Shown here piece after piece: positions 16,640 through 24,682 of a stretch of DNA of 64,000 nucleotides; the stretch's first letter is position 1, and every line of letters begins with the position of its first letter. This DNA comes from an uncultured Lachnospiraceae bacterium (GTDB taxonomy: Bacteria > Bacillota > Clostridia > Lachnospirales > Lachnospiraceae), in NCBI GenBank assembly GCA_902781455.1, contig CACZJF010000008.1, positions 1-64,000 on the forward strand. The letters run 5' to 3'. The notes beneath the pieces are model-generated. The model was not told the origin of the DNA, searched no databases, and saw only the letters and a program-made list of their open reading frames with translations. The position numbers and the translations under genes were made by a program.

Positions 16640-18580
16640 CTATTCCTGTCTCCCCATCAGCCGCATCGCATTCAGGATGCACAGGATCAGAACGCCGACA
16701 TCGCCAAAGATCGCCATCCACATATTCGCGATGCCAAACACACTCAGAATCAGGATCAGAATCTTGACTACGATCGCGAATATGATGTTTGTGTGTATGA
16801 TGCGCATCGTTTTTCGGGCAATCCGGACCGTCCAGGCGATCTTTCTCACGTCGTCATCCATCAGTACGATGTCCGCAGCCTCAATCGCCGCGTCGGATCC
16901 GATCGCGCCCATGGCGATGCCCACGTCTGAGCGCATCAACACCGGTGCGTCATTGATTCCGTCTCCCACGAAGGCAAGTGCATCTCTTCCGTCCTGCTCC
17001 TTGAGCAGCTTCTCCACGATCTCAACCTTGTCTGCGGGAAGCAGCTGCGAACGAACCTGGTCCACACCGGCTTCCTTCGCGATCGCCTGTGCCGCCGCCT
17101 CACTGTCGCCGGTCAGCATCACGGTCTGCTTCACGCCTGCCGCCTTCAGGTCACGGATCGCCGCCGGCACGCCGTCCTTCATCGTATCGGAGATTACGAT
17201 TGTCCCCGCAAATGTGCCGTCGCACGCAACATACACTACGGTTCCGCCCTGCAGGTTTTCCTGGAAGGATATGCCGTACTTCCGCATCAGCTTCGCATTG
17301 CCTGCAAGGACCTGTCTGCCGTCAATCACAGCGCAGATGCCATGTCCGGGAATTTCCTCCGTACTGCCGATGCGGGACAGATCGGCACTTTGTCCATACG
17401 CATCCCGGACCGCCTCTGCCACCGGGTGCGTCGAATAGTGTTCCGCATACGCTGCTATCTCGAGGAGCGCTTCCTCCGGTTTCGCAGTAGACGCGTCCGG
17501 CCTGTCAGTTGGAGCAAATCCCTCCGCCGGCAGGATCGAGGATACGCGGAATTCCCCCTTCGTCAGCGTGCCCGTCTTGTCAAACACGATGGTCTTAACA
17601 TAGGAAAGCACTTCGAGATAGTTGCTTCCCTTGACCAGCACACCAATCCGGGAAGCCGCGCCGATGCCGCCGAAGAATCCCAACGGAACCGAGATCACCA
17701 GTGCGCACGGACAAGAGACAACCAGGAAGATGCATGCCCTGCGGATCCACGAGATCCACACCTCCGATCCCCCGCTGAGAACGAGCGGCGGAATGATCGC
17801 CAGGATCAGCGCTCCTATGGTCACGATCGGCGTATATACACGCGCGAAGCGCGTCACAAAATTCTCAACACGCGTCTTCTTATCCGTTGCATTTTCCACA
17901 AGCTCAAGGATCTTCGCAACCGTCGAATCCTCATAGCACTTCGTGGTCCGTATCTTCAGAAGACCCTTCCCGTTCACGCAGCCGGAGATCACCGCGTCGC
18001 CCACCCGGGCAGCGCGCGGAACTGACTCGCCGGTCAGCGCGGAGGTATCAATCATCGACTCGCCTTCGATGACTTCACCGTCCAGCGGGATCCGCTCACC
18101 CGGACGTACAACGATGATCTCGCCGGTTTCCACCTCGTCCGGATCGACCTCCTCCGTCTCAGCGCCTCTCTCCACAACCACCGTCTTCGGCGCAAGCTCC
18201 ATCAGCTGCGAGATAGAGTCCCGGCTCTTTCCCGTCGCATAGTTCTGGAACAGCTCACCGATCTGGTACAGCAGCATGACGGCCACTGCCTCCCGGTATT
18301 CTCCGATTCCAAATGCGCCGAATGTGGCGATCATCATGAGGAAGTTTTCATCGAACACATCGCCGTGTGAGATGTTCCGGACGGACTTGCGGATCACATC
18401 ATAGCCGACAATCAGATACGGAATCAGCGCAGCGATCAGCCCGAGCCACCATCTGTCCTCATCAAATGCGCCGGCGTGCTCCAGGATCCCGAGCGCCACA
18501 AACCCAGTCGCGCCAAGTATGATCCGGAATAACCACTTCTGCTGTTTCTTTGTCAGCTTGTCCTTAAACTCTGGGAACAT
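16640..18580 (-). CDS. Zn2+/Cd2+-type heavy-metal exporting P1B ATPase
   Basis: A 646-residue metal-exporting P-type ATPase. Start at ATG 18580 behind GAGAGG, with a possible TTG three codons earlier. Motifs counted from that TTG: TGES near 187-190, membrane CPC at 293-295, phosphorylated Asp337 in DKTGT, THPVAEAV, and GDGINDAP. The last helices carry the Lys (VVKILIL) and Asp (AIFGDVGVL) characteristic of ZntA/CadA, so zinc, cadmium or lead export is expected, not copper. It lacks the usual fused N-terminal metal-binding domain; a free one is encoded just upstream (18634-18855). Together they form an operon behind an SmtB-type operator. Confidence 0.92.
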   Translation of the reverse strand: MFPEFKDKLTKKQQKWLFRIILGATGFVALGILEHAGAFDEDRWWLGLIAALIPYLIVGYDVIRKSVRNISHGDVFDENFLMMIATFGAFGIGEYREAVAVMLLYQIGELFQNYATGKSRDSISQLMELAPKTVVVERGAETEEVDPDEVETGEIIVVRPGERIPLDGEVIEGESMIDTSALTGESVPRAARVGDAVISGCVNGKGLLKIRTTKCYEDSTVAKILELVENATDKKTRVENFVTRFARVYTPIVTIGALILAIIPPLVLSGGSEVWISWIRRACIFLVVSCPCALVISVPLGFFGGIGAASRIGVLVKGSNYLEVLSYVKTIVFDKTGTLTKGEFRVSSILPAEGFAPTDRPDASTAKPEEALLEIAAYAEHYSTHPVAEAVRDAYGQSADLSRIGSTEEIPGHGICAVIDGRQVLAGNAKLMRKYGISFQENLQGGTVVYVACDGTFAGTIVISDTMKDGVPAAIRDLKAAGVKQTVMLTGDSEAAAQAIAKEAGVDQVRSQLLPADKVEIVEKLLKEQDGRDALAFVGDGINDAPVLMRSDVGIAMGAIGSDAAIEAADIVLMDDDVRKIAWTVRIARKTMRIIHTNIIFAIVVKILILILSVFGIANMWMAIFGDVGVLILCILNAMRLMGRQE

Positions 18581-18633
18581 CTTCTCCAACCTCTCATCGA
18601 TAACAATCCTGCGACCGGTCCTGACCTTCCTTA

Positions 18634-18855
18634 TCAGACAGCACTTACGTCCATGTCAGGCTCCATGCGCTTGCACAGAGCGATTACGCTCTTCTCGACC
18701 GCATCGAAAGAAGCATCGTCCGCTTCCAGCGTCATCTTCTGCATCATGTAATTGACCTTCACATTGGAGACGCCGTCCATTTCTTTGATCGCATTCTCCA
18801 GCTTCAGTGCACAGTTCGCGCAATCAATCTCATCCAGCTTGTACTTTTTCTTCAT
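18634..18855 (-). CDS. Free-standing heavy-metal-associated (HMA) domain protein
   Basis: A 73-residue ferredoxin-like HMA protein with the metal-binding motif DCANCAL (residues 9-15) and the typical second half (VSNVKVNYMMQKMTLEA). It matches the N-terminal domain that is normally fused to Zn/Cd ATPases and lies 53 bp ahead of the ATPase that lacks it. AAAGGGAAAGCACC precedes the ATG. It may deliver metal to the pump or sense it. A split domain is seen in other Firmicutes, so this is a known variant rather than a broken gene. Confidence 0.88.
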   Translation of the reverse strand: MKKKYKLDEIDCANCALKLENAIKEMDGVSNVKVNYMMQKMTLEADDASFDAVEKSVIALCKRMEPDMDVSAV

Positions 18856-18931
18856 GGTGCTTTCCCTTTCTGTTCTTTATCTTTGGTTACTTATACGGCT
18901 TCGCAGCCTTGCAAACACTTTTATCTTAGTT

Positions 18932-18953
18932 CATATGAATGTATATTCATATG
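18932..18953. promoter_or_regulatory. SmtB/ArsR-family operator (TGAA-N6-TTCA)
   Basis: A perfect inverted repeat, CATATGAA and TTCATATG with a 6-bp centre (TGTATA), stands 77 bp upstream of the HMA start. It matches the core of zinc/cadmium-sensing SmtB/CzrA/ZiaR operators. A TTTACA box lies right beside it on the minus strand, so repressor binding would block the metal-efflux promoter. The regulator gene is not in the window. Confidence 0.7.
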
Positions 18954-19104
18954 TTGTAAAGTCATAATACTCTATCTTTTATCAGAATGCAATACCCTTT
19001 TCTGGTTGGGCAGAAATCCGGATACCTGAATGAAAAGCAGCTGCAGGCAATGAGTGTTTCTGTCTGATAGATATCAGCTGCGGGGTGTTAGAGCTGAAAT
19101 AAAT

Positions 19105-19145
19105 GTGAGAGACGAAGCAATAAGCTCAACTGCCTCGTCTCTCAC
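19105..19145 (-). terminator. Strong rho-independent terminator
   Basis: On the minus strand a 14-bp stem (GTGAGAGACGAGGC with GCTTCGTCTCTCAC, one G-U) is followed by ATTTATTT. It lies about 85 bp downstream of the small coiled-coil gene and separates it from the metal-efflux unit. Confidence 0.8.
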
Positions 19146-19228
19146 CATGATGTCGATCCCAGTAACCGAAACTGCTTTGTTCTGTAGAATTCACACCTTC
19201 GAACGGTATCTGGCTATTCAATTATCCA

Positions 19229-19477
19229 TTACGCAGTTCTCCGTTCTAGTTCCTCTATTCTCCTGCGCAAGTCTTCAATAATTGTTAAGAGAATACCTAT
19301 CTGACTATTATCCGTTACGTTCTTTCTTAATTCATCGATTTGAGTTTGTAGATTTGCCTGTACAATATCCAATTCCTTCAGTATCATGTTTTCACTCTTA
19401 ACAATCTTCTCGCCTGTTCTCTTGTCTGACCTGTCAAACATCTCTTCTAATATTCTGATGTCGCTGTCTTCTAACAC
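19229..19477 (-). CDS. Small hypothetical coiled-coil protein
   Basis: An 82-residue protein without recognised family. I take GTG at 19477 because GGAGGG lies about 9 bp ahead; the first GTG at 19486 would overlap that site. It reads as one acidic, heptad-rich helix (ILKELDIVQANLQTQIDEL, then LRRRIEELERR). No signal peptide, membrane span or cysteine. It follows the frameshifted TEAE-repeat gene by about 50 bp and ends at a strong terminator. Nothing suggests a specific function. Confidence 0.55.
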   Translation of the reverse strand: MLEDSDIRILEEMFDRSDKRTGEKIVKSENMILKELDIVQANLQTQIDELRKNVTDNSQIGILLTIIEDLRRRIEELERRTA

Positions 19478-19528
19478 TATTCTCACCCTCCGCGCTCATC
19501 ATTCCGACGTTATGGTTTGTCTTCTTAA

Positions 19529-20755
19529 CTAAAAGGTAGCTATATTCTGAAGGGCAAGTCCCCCGGTCGCAGCCTTCGCATCCGGCGAAAACAGCTTCTT
19601 CGGCTCGGTTTCGCCGATTCCGGGAAGATCCGGAATCAAAGATGCTTTTCCTTCTGCCTCAGTTCCGGCTTCTGTCTCCGCTTCCTTGCCTGCAATCGCC
19701 AGCCCCGTAGCAGGCGGCGTCATCTCCGCTTCCGTTTCTGCCTCAGCCAGAGCACCTGCCTCGGTTTCCGCCTCAGCCAAAGCTTCTGCCTCCGTTTCCG
19801 GTGCCGGCAAAGCTTCTTCTTCCGTTTCCGCTGCCGGCGCTTGTTCTGCGTTTCCCACTCCCGCGATTGTCAGCTCCGTTGTAGGCAGGATAATCTCTTC
19901 CTCGGTTTCCGCTCCGGTCACTGACTCTGCCTCTGTTTCCGTTCCGGCGATGATCAGTTTTGTCGAAGGAAGTGTAATCTCCTCTTCGGTTTCCGCTGCC
20001 GGTGCAACCTCAGCCTCAGCCTCAGTCTCTGCTGCCACAACAACATCTACTTCGGTCTCTGCCGTCGGAGCAGCCTCCGCTTCTGTTTCTACAGCGGCTG
20101 GCACTTCCGCCTCGGTCTGCGCTCCTGCAATCGCGAGTTCAGTAGCAGCTGTCGTAATCTCAGCCTCCGTTTCCGCTGCCGGAGCAGCCTCTGCTTCAGT
20201 CTCTGCTGCCGGAGCAGCCTCCGCTTCTGTTTCTGCTGTCGGAGCAGCCTCCGCTTCTGTTTCTGCAGCGGCTGGCACTTCCTCCTCGGTCTGCGCTCCT
20301 GCGATTGCAAGCTCCGTTGCAGGGGTCGCGACCTCTGCTTCCGTTTCCGCTGCCGGAATAACCTCTGCTTCAGTCTCTGCTGCCGGAACAGCTTCTGCTT
20401 CAGTCTCTGCTGCCGGAACAGCTTCTGCTTCGGTCTCTGCTGCCGGAACGGCCTCTGCCTCCGTCTCCGCTTCTGTTCCTGCAATCGCCAGCAGGGTTCC
20501 TGCCGGAGCAATCTCAGCTTCCGTCTCCGCTGTCGGGGCGATCTCAGCTTCGGTTTCCGCTGTCGGCACTACTTCTGCTTCCGTCTCTGCTGTCGGAACG
20601 ATCTCAGCTTCGGTTTCCGCTGTCGGCACTACTTCTGCCTCGGTCTCTGCAGTCGAAACGATCTCAGCTTCCGTCTCTGCTGTTATCGGAGCAACCTCTG
20701 CCTCGGTCTCTGCTGTCGGAACGATCTCAGCTTCCGTCTCTGCTGTTATCGGAGC
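19529..20755 (-). pseudogene. Out-of-frame downstream half of the TEAE-repeat protein
   Basis: This stretch continues the TPR-like protein of 20727-22049 in a different reading frame. It encodes over 400 residues of Glu-Thr-Glu-Ala repeats broken by recurring spacers such as TELAIAGAQTE, and ends with a distinct non-repeat tail (LIPDLPGIGETEPKKLF). It has no own ribosome site or signal sequence. Comparison with the adjacent 60-bp repeat unit shows that 20 bp are missing at 20755/20756, which shifts the frame. It may be a real mutation, a slipped-strand phase variant or an assembly error. Confidence 0.65.
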
Positions 20756-22049
20756 CTGTCGGAACGATCTCCGCCTCGGTCTGTGCTGTTAACGGTGCTG
20801 CCTCTGCTTCTGTCTCTGCTGTCGGAATGATCTCAGCTTCCGTCTCTGCTTTTACCGGTGCAATCTCCGCTTCCGTCTCTGCTGTTGCCGGTGCAATCTC
20901 CGCCTCGGTCTCTGCTGTCGGAATGATCTCCGCTTCTGTCTCCGCTGTCAACGCTGCGTCTGCGTCCATCAGAATCTTCTCCGGAATGGTGGGACCAAAC
21001 GATTCATAGGCAGAATCAAATGCTTCGTTCAGTTCCTTTGCTGCCTCTGCCGATACCGTGATATCTCCGGTTGTATCCAGTGCAAGATCTGCAAGGGAAG
21101 AGGAAGCGCTGTGCATCGCGTATGCCTTACCGGCGCATTCGGACAGGCTCGCCGGAAGGTTCTTCAAGGCCTCGTATTGCCCGTCTGCGAGAAGTCTTTC
21201 GCTGATGATTTCATCCTTGGCCTGCGCATATTCATCACTCCAGGAGAATACGGTCAGTGCCGTATTCGGATCTTCATGGAACTCGCCGTAAGAATCCTTC
21301 GTATACGGATCCGTCTCTTCACTGCTCTCCTGATTCGCACATTTATTCCAGATATCCGCCTTCCTGTCGATCAGGCTGCTGCTGAGCGCCGCGACACGCT
21401 CCGCGCCGGAGCCATACTCTGCCAGCTGGTCAATGCTGTCGTTGTACGCGATATCCGCGTCCATCTTCGCAACGATCTCATTGACATCACTGTAATCAGG
21501 AATCGTGACAAACAGTTCTCTCGCGGCAGTATACTGCTTCTGCTCATACAGGGCACTTGCTTCCTGATAAATGCGCTCGGTGTTGATCTTTCTGATGTAA
21601 TCTTCCGAATCAGAATAATCCTCTATTTCAGAGAAGCCCTGCTCCGCGGTATCATAATCCTCATTCTCATATGCCGCTTTTGCCACCGCATACTTCTCTG
21701 CGCTCTCGATCTTCTCCATGTAGTCTCTGGACTCCGCGAAGTCACCGATCTGAGAGAACAGCTCCTTGGCGGCAGCGTAGTCTTCCGCCTCGAACGCTTT
21801 CACTGCCTGGTCATACGTGCGCTCATCAGAGATCTTCACCAGATAGTCAGCCGCGTCCTTGTAGGAGCCAAGGTCCTTGAACTTTACTTCGGCCGCTTCA
21901 TAGTTCTTCATCTCATAGAAGGAAACTGCCTCATCATAGTTCTTCTGCGGCGTGCTGACAAACTGGCCGTAGAAATACAGGCTGGCAAAAACTGCAGCGC
22001 AGACTGCCAGCGCTACGATCGCGATAATGTAATTTCTTTTATTGGTCAT
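20727..22049 (-). CDS. Membrane-anchored TPR-like protein with TEAE tail (frameshifted)
   Basis: As it stands this encodes 440 residues. I take ATG at 22049 (MTNKRNY), behind GAGGAGGCTTGGT. One membrane helix (residues 7-27) exposes the rest outside. Four or more TPR-like units follow, each with the pattern YxxAxxxFxxLGDYKDS (for example YDEAVSFYEMKNYEAAEVKF), to about residue 200, then a helical domain. From about residue 365 the sequence becomes TAETEAEI repeats and runs out of frame at 20755, ending after NSRDGS. Without the shift it would extend about 410 residues further. The TPR part suggests protein-protein contacts at the cell surface; no function is known. Confidence 0.75.
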   Translation of the reverse strand: MTNKRNYIIAIVALAVCAAVFASLYFYGQFVSTPQKNYDEAVSFYEMKNYEAAEVKFKDLGSYKDAADYLVKISDERTYDQAVKAFEAEDYAAAKELFSQIGDFAESRDYMEKIESAEKYAVAKAAYENEDYDTAEQGFSEIEDYSDSEDYIRKINTERIYQEASALYEQKQYTAARELFVTIPDYSDVNEIVAKMDADIAYNDSIDQLAEYGSGAERVAALSSSLIDRKADIWNKCANQESSEETDPYTKDSYGEFHEDPNTALTVFSWSDEYAQAKDEIISERLLADGQYEALKNLPASLSECAGKAYAMHSASSSLADLALDTTGDITVSAEAAKELNEAFDSAYESFGPTIPEKILMDADAALTAETEAEIIPTAETEAEIAPATAETEAEIAPVKAETEAEIIPTAETEAEAAPLTAQTEAEIVPTGSDNSRDGS

Positions 22050-22194
22050 ACCAAGCCTCCTCTGAACGCCCACTTGGATATCCGAAACGTTTGTATAGAC
22101 AAATTATCGCACAGGTTCCGCCAGTTCGCAATCAGAACCTTTGAGCGGATGGCACGAAAATGACCCGAACTCAATCCTGCCGTCTTTGCTTCTG

Positions 22195-22758
22195 TCAGGC
22201 CTTGTTTCCGACAACCATCCGATACAGCAGCCGCAGCGCGTCATTCATCGCCATCGAGCGGATTTCATTTCTCTGACCAGTATAATGATGCTCCTCCACC
22301 ACGGCTTCTCCCCGGTACCAGCAGCCGAGATAAACCAGGCCGACCGTGTCATCGTCCGGGCCTGAAGGCGGACCTGCGTAACCCGTCGCGCTGACGCAGG
22401 CATCCGCGCCTGCCTCCTCAGCGCCCCCTCTGGCCATCTGCTTCGCGCATTGGCGGCTGACGGCAGTCCACTTCTTCAGCGTTTTCTTTTTTACCTTCAC
22501 CATCTCATGTTTTGCTTCATCACAGTAAGTGACAAATGCACGTTCCAGCACGGCTGAGCAGCCCGGAATATCCGCAAGCCTGGCGCTGATCATGCCGGCC
22601 GTGATCGACTCAACTGTCGTGACGAATTCACCGCGGTGGATCAGAAGTTCCAGAATCTCCGCGATCTCCTCGTCCGTGACCGGAGGTACGGAACGCTCTT
22701 TGATCCAGCTCCCGTTCGTGGAAGTGCTGAGAACCTCTTTCTTCTCTTTTTTCTTCAT
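22195..22758 (-). CDS. CinA C-terminal-type amidohydrolase (PncC-like)
   Basis: A 187-residue stand-alone CinA C-terminal domain. Members deamidate nicotinamide mononucleotide to nicotinate mononucleotide in NAD recycling. Visible motifs: VESITAGMISARLADIPG, with the family's catalytic serine, VTYCDEAKHEMV, and SATGYAGPPSGP. The usual second Gly of the ESCTGG motif is Ala here and the usual Cys is Ile. The Lys/Arg-rich N-terminus (MKKKEKKEVL) is not part of the family. GGGGAATCAACC precedes the ATG. It is flanked by two repeat-rich surface protein genes and appears functionally unrelated to them. Confidence 0.88.
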   Translation of the reverse strand: MKKKEKKEVLSTSTNGSWIKERSVPPVTDEEIAEILELLIHRGEFVTTVESITAGMISARLADIPGCSAVLERAFVTYCDEAKHEMVKVKKKTLKKWTAVSRQCAKQMARGGAEEAGADACVSATGYAGPPSGPDDDTVGLVYLGCWYRGEAVVEEHHYTGQRNEIRSMAMNDALRLLYRMVVGNKA

Positions 22759-22804
22759 GGTTGATTCCCCGTTCCTGGCAAAGAATAACTGCCTGTCTGT
22801 AAAT

Positions 22805-22834
22805 GACCCCCGGAACGAAATTGTTCCGGGGGTC
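22805..22834 (-). terminator. Terminator behind the ETEA lipoprotein gene
   Basis: A 12-bp perfect stem (GACCCCCGGAAC / GTTCCGGGGGTC) with a 6-nt loop, followed on the minus strand by ATTTACAG. It lies about 90 bp past the lipoprotein stop and just ahead of the CinA-type gene. Confidence 0.65.
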
Positions 22835-22926
22835 TGATCTTTCTTTATTGCTTCTCCTTTACCGCATACGCATGATGCTCATCAGTATGTTCTGAGAGAT
22901 CCTGCCCCATGCGGTCATCAGACGTT

Positions 22927-24492
22927 TTACTCCTCTTCCTCAGGAAGCATCACGTTGATGATGTGCGGCTGTGCGCCTTCATACCAGTACAGGAAACCTT
23001 CCATGTCGATCGTGTCGCCCACCTTCAGGTTCTTGACTGTCTGATATACTTCGCTGTTCTCATCGCAGAGGTTGGACTCTACCACGAAGGTGTAGGTCTT
23101 TCCGTCAACCGATGCGTTGAAGTACAGGTCATCGCCCTCGGATCCGGAGCCATCCCAGCCATACTGGAAGGCCGCCGCCTCAGCCGCCTCAGTCTCAGCT
23201 TCGGTCTCGGATGCGGTAGCTTCAGCCGCGCCGATCGGCTCAACAGTCATGCCGCTGAACAGGACTCTCTGGTTCATGTACGCAGCAAGCTCGTCTTCAT
23301 CACTCAGAGCACTGGTTACGTCTACAGGATTGGAGATGTAGATCTCGCCGCGGATCACTTCAATCGGAGTCAGGGTATCCGGAACGATCTCAACCTCGCC
23401 TGCCCACTCACTCTTGTAACCGGTGAAGCGAATCTTGGTACCTTCTTTGATCCTTGCATAATCAGACTTGGTGACCGGTACATTGTAAAGGAAGTAACCG
23501 CCGTCCTTATCCTGTGCATAGAGGGTAACGGTGGAGGTTCCAACATCCTTGTTGTCCTCGTAGAACGCCTGCTTTGCCTGGACATAAGCTTCAATCGTTA
23601 CAAGCGTATCGGTGTCAGCCGCAGCGTATTCTTCATAGGTCAGAACGCCGGATTCAGCCTCGGTCTCGGCTTCGGTCTCAACAACCGCTGCTTCCGTCTC
23701 GACTGCTTCAGTCTCAACAACTGCTGCTTCCGTCTCGACTGCCTCGGTCTCAACAACCGCTGCTTCCGTCTCTGCTGCTTCGGTCTCGACAACCGCTGCT
23801 TCCGTCTCTGCCGCCTCGGTCTCAACTACCGCTGCTTCCGTCTCTGCTGCCTCGGTCTCGACAACCGCTGCTTCCGTCTCTGCCGCCTCGGTCTCAACTA
23901 CCGCCGCTTCCGTCTCTGCTGCTTCCGTCTCTGCTGCCTCGGTCTCAACAACCGCTGCTTCCGTCTCTGCTGCCTCGGTCTCGACAACCGCTGCTTCCGT
24001 CTCTGCTGCCTCGGTCTCGACAACCGCTGCTTCCGTCTCTGCTGCCTCGGTCTCAACAACCGCTGCTTCCGTCTCTGCTGCCTCGGTCTCGACTGCTTCC
24101 GTCTCAACTACCTTCGCTTCGGTCTCTGCCGCTTCTGTCTCAACCACCTTCGCTTCGGTCTCAACTGCCTCGGTCTCAACTGCTGCCGCTTCGGTCTCTA
24201 CAACCGCTGCTGCTTCCGTCTCAACAGCCTTTGCTTCGGTCTCGACTGCCTTCACTTCAGTCTCAACTGCTGCCGCCTCGGTTTCGACAACCGCCGCTGC
24301 TTCGGTCTCAACGACCTTCGCTTCGGTCTCTACAACCTTTGCTTCGGTCTCTTTCGCCTGGGTCTCAGGAGCCTGTGTCTCCTTCGCCTGCGTCTCCTTC
24401 GGAGCTTCCGTCTCCTTATTGGAGCTGCTGCAGCCCGTCAGTGCCAAAGCAGTAAGCGCAACTGCCGCTGCAAACATTTTGATCTTTTTCAT
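22927..24492 (-). CDS. Lipoprotein with very long ETEA repeat and C-terminal OB-like domain
   Basis: A 521-residue lipoprotein. I take ATG at 24492 (MKKIKMF), behind GGGAGGAGGCACT. The lipobox is LALTGC with Cys at residue 21. Residues 25-300 are almost purely Glu, Thr, Ala and Val (unit ETEAAVV ETEAAE) and probably form an extended acidic stalk through the wall. Residues 305-400 look like a small beta-barrel (TVTLYAQDKDGGYFLYNVPV, GTKIRFTGYKSEWAG); the last 80 residues repeat the pattern (GKTYTFVVES, VGDTIDMEGFLYW), suggesting two OB-type folds. It is monocistronic between its own promoter and terminator. Function unknown. Confidence 0.85.
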   Translation of the reverse strand: MKKIKMFAAAVALTALALTGCSSSNKETEAPKETQAKETQAPETQAKETEAKVVETEAKVVETEAAAVVETEAAAVETEVKAVETEAKAVETEAAAVVETEAAAVETEAVETEAKVVETEAAETEAKVVETEAVETEAAETEAAVVETEAAETEAAVVETEAAETEAAVVETEAAETEAAVVETEAAETEAAETEAAVVETEAAETEAAVVETEAAETEAAVVETEAAETEAAVVETEAAETEAAVVETEAVETEAAVVETEAVETEAAVVETEAETEAESGVLTYEEYAAADTDTLVTIEAYVQAKQAFYEDNKDVGTSTVTLYAQDKDGGYFLYNVPVTKSDYARIKEGTKIRFTGYKSEWAGEVEIVPDTLTPIEVIRGEIYISNPVDVTSALSDEDELAAYMNQRVLFSGMTVEPIGAAEATASETEAETEAAEAAAFQYGWDGSGSEGDDLYFNASVDGKTYTFVVESNLCDENSEVYQTVKNLKVGDTIDMEGFLYWYEGAQPHIINVMLPEEEE

Positions 24493-24555
24493 AGTGCCTC
24501 CTCCCAACGATATACTATTACACACACTCGTGTGCACGCTGAAAAATCAACTCTG

Positions 24556-24585
24556 ATTATAGCAACATTCCGTACCATAACTCAA
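24556..24585 (-). promoter_or_regulatory. Promoter of the ETEA lipoprotein gene
   Basis: On the minus strand TTGAGT (24585-24580) and a perfect extended TGCTATAAT (-10 at 24561-24556) are 18 bp apart. The start codon follows 63 bp later. Confidence 0.8.
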
Positions 24586-24682
24586 GATCGATTTTTTCAT
24601 TTTCATTACCATTCACAGTCCGTCAGAAAAGGGGCTGTGCATGGTAACTTCTTTCCGCTTCCATCGCGCTCTTTTCCATCGC

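Noticed and set aside
23660..24400. Dense short repeats resembling a CRISPR or satellite array
   Set aside because: The period is in whole codons and encodes Glu-Thr-Glu-Ala in frame within a lipoprotein; there are no unique spacers of constant length.
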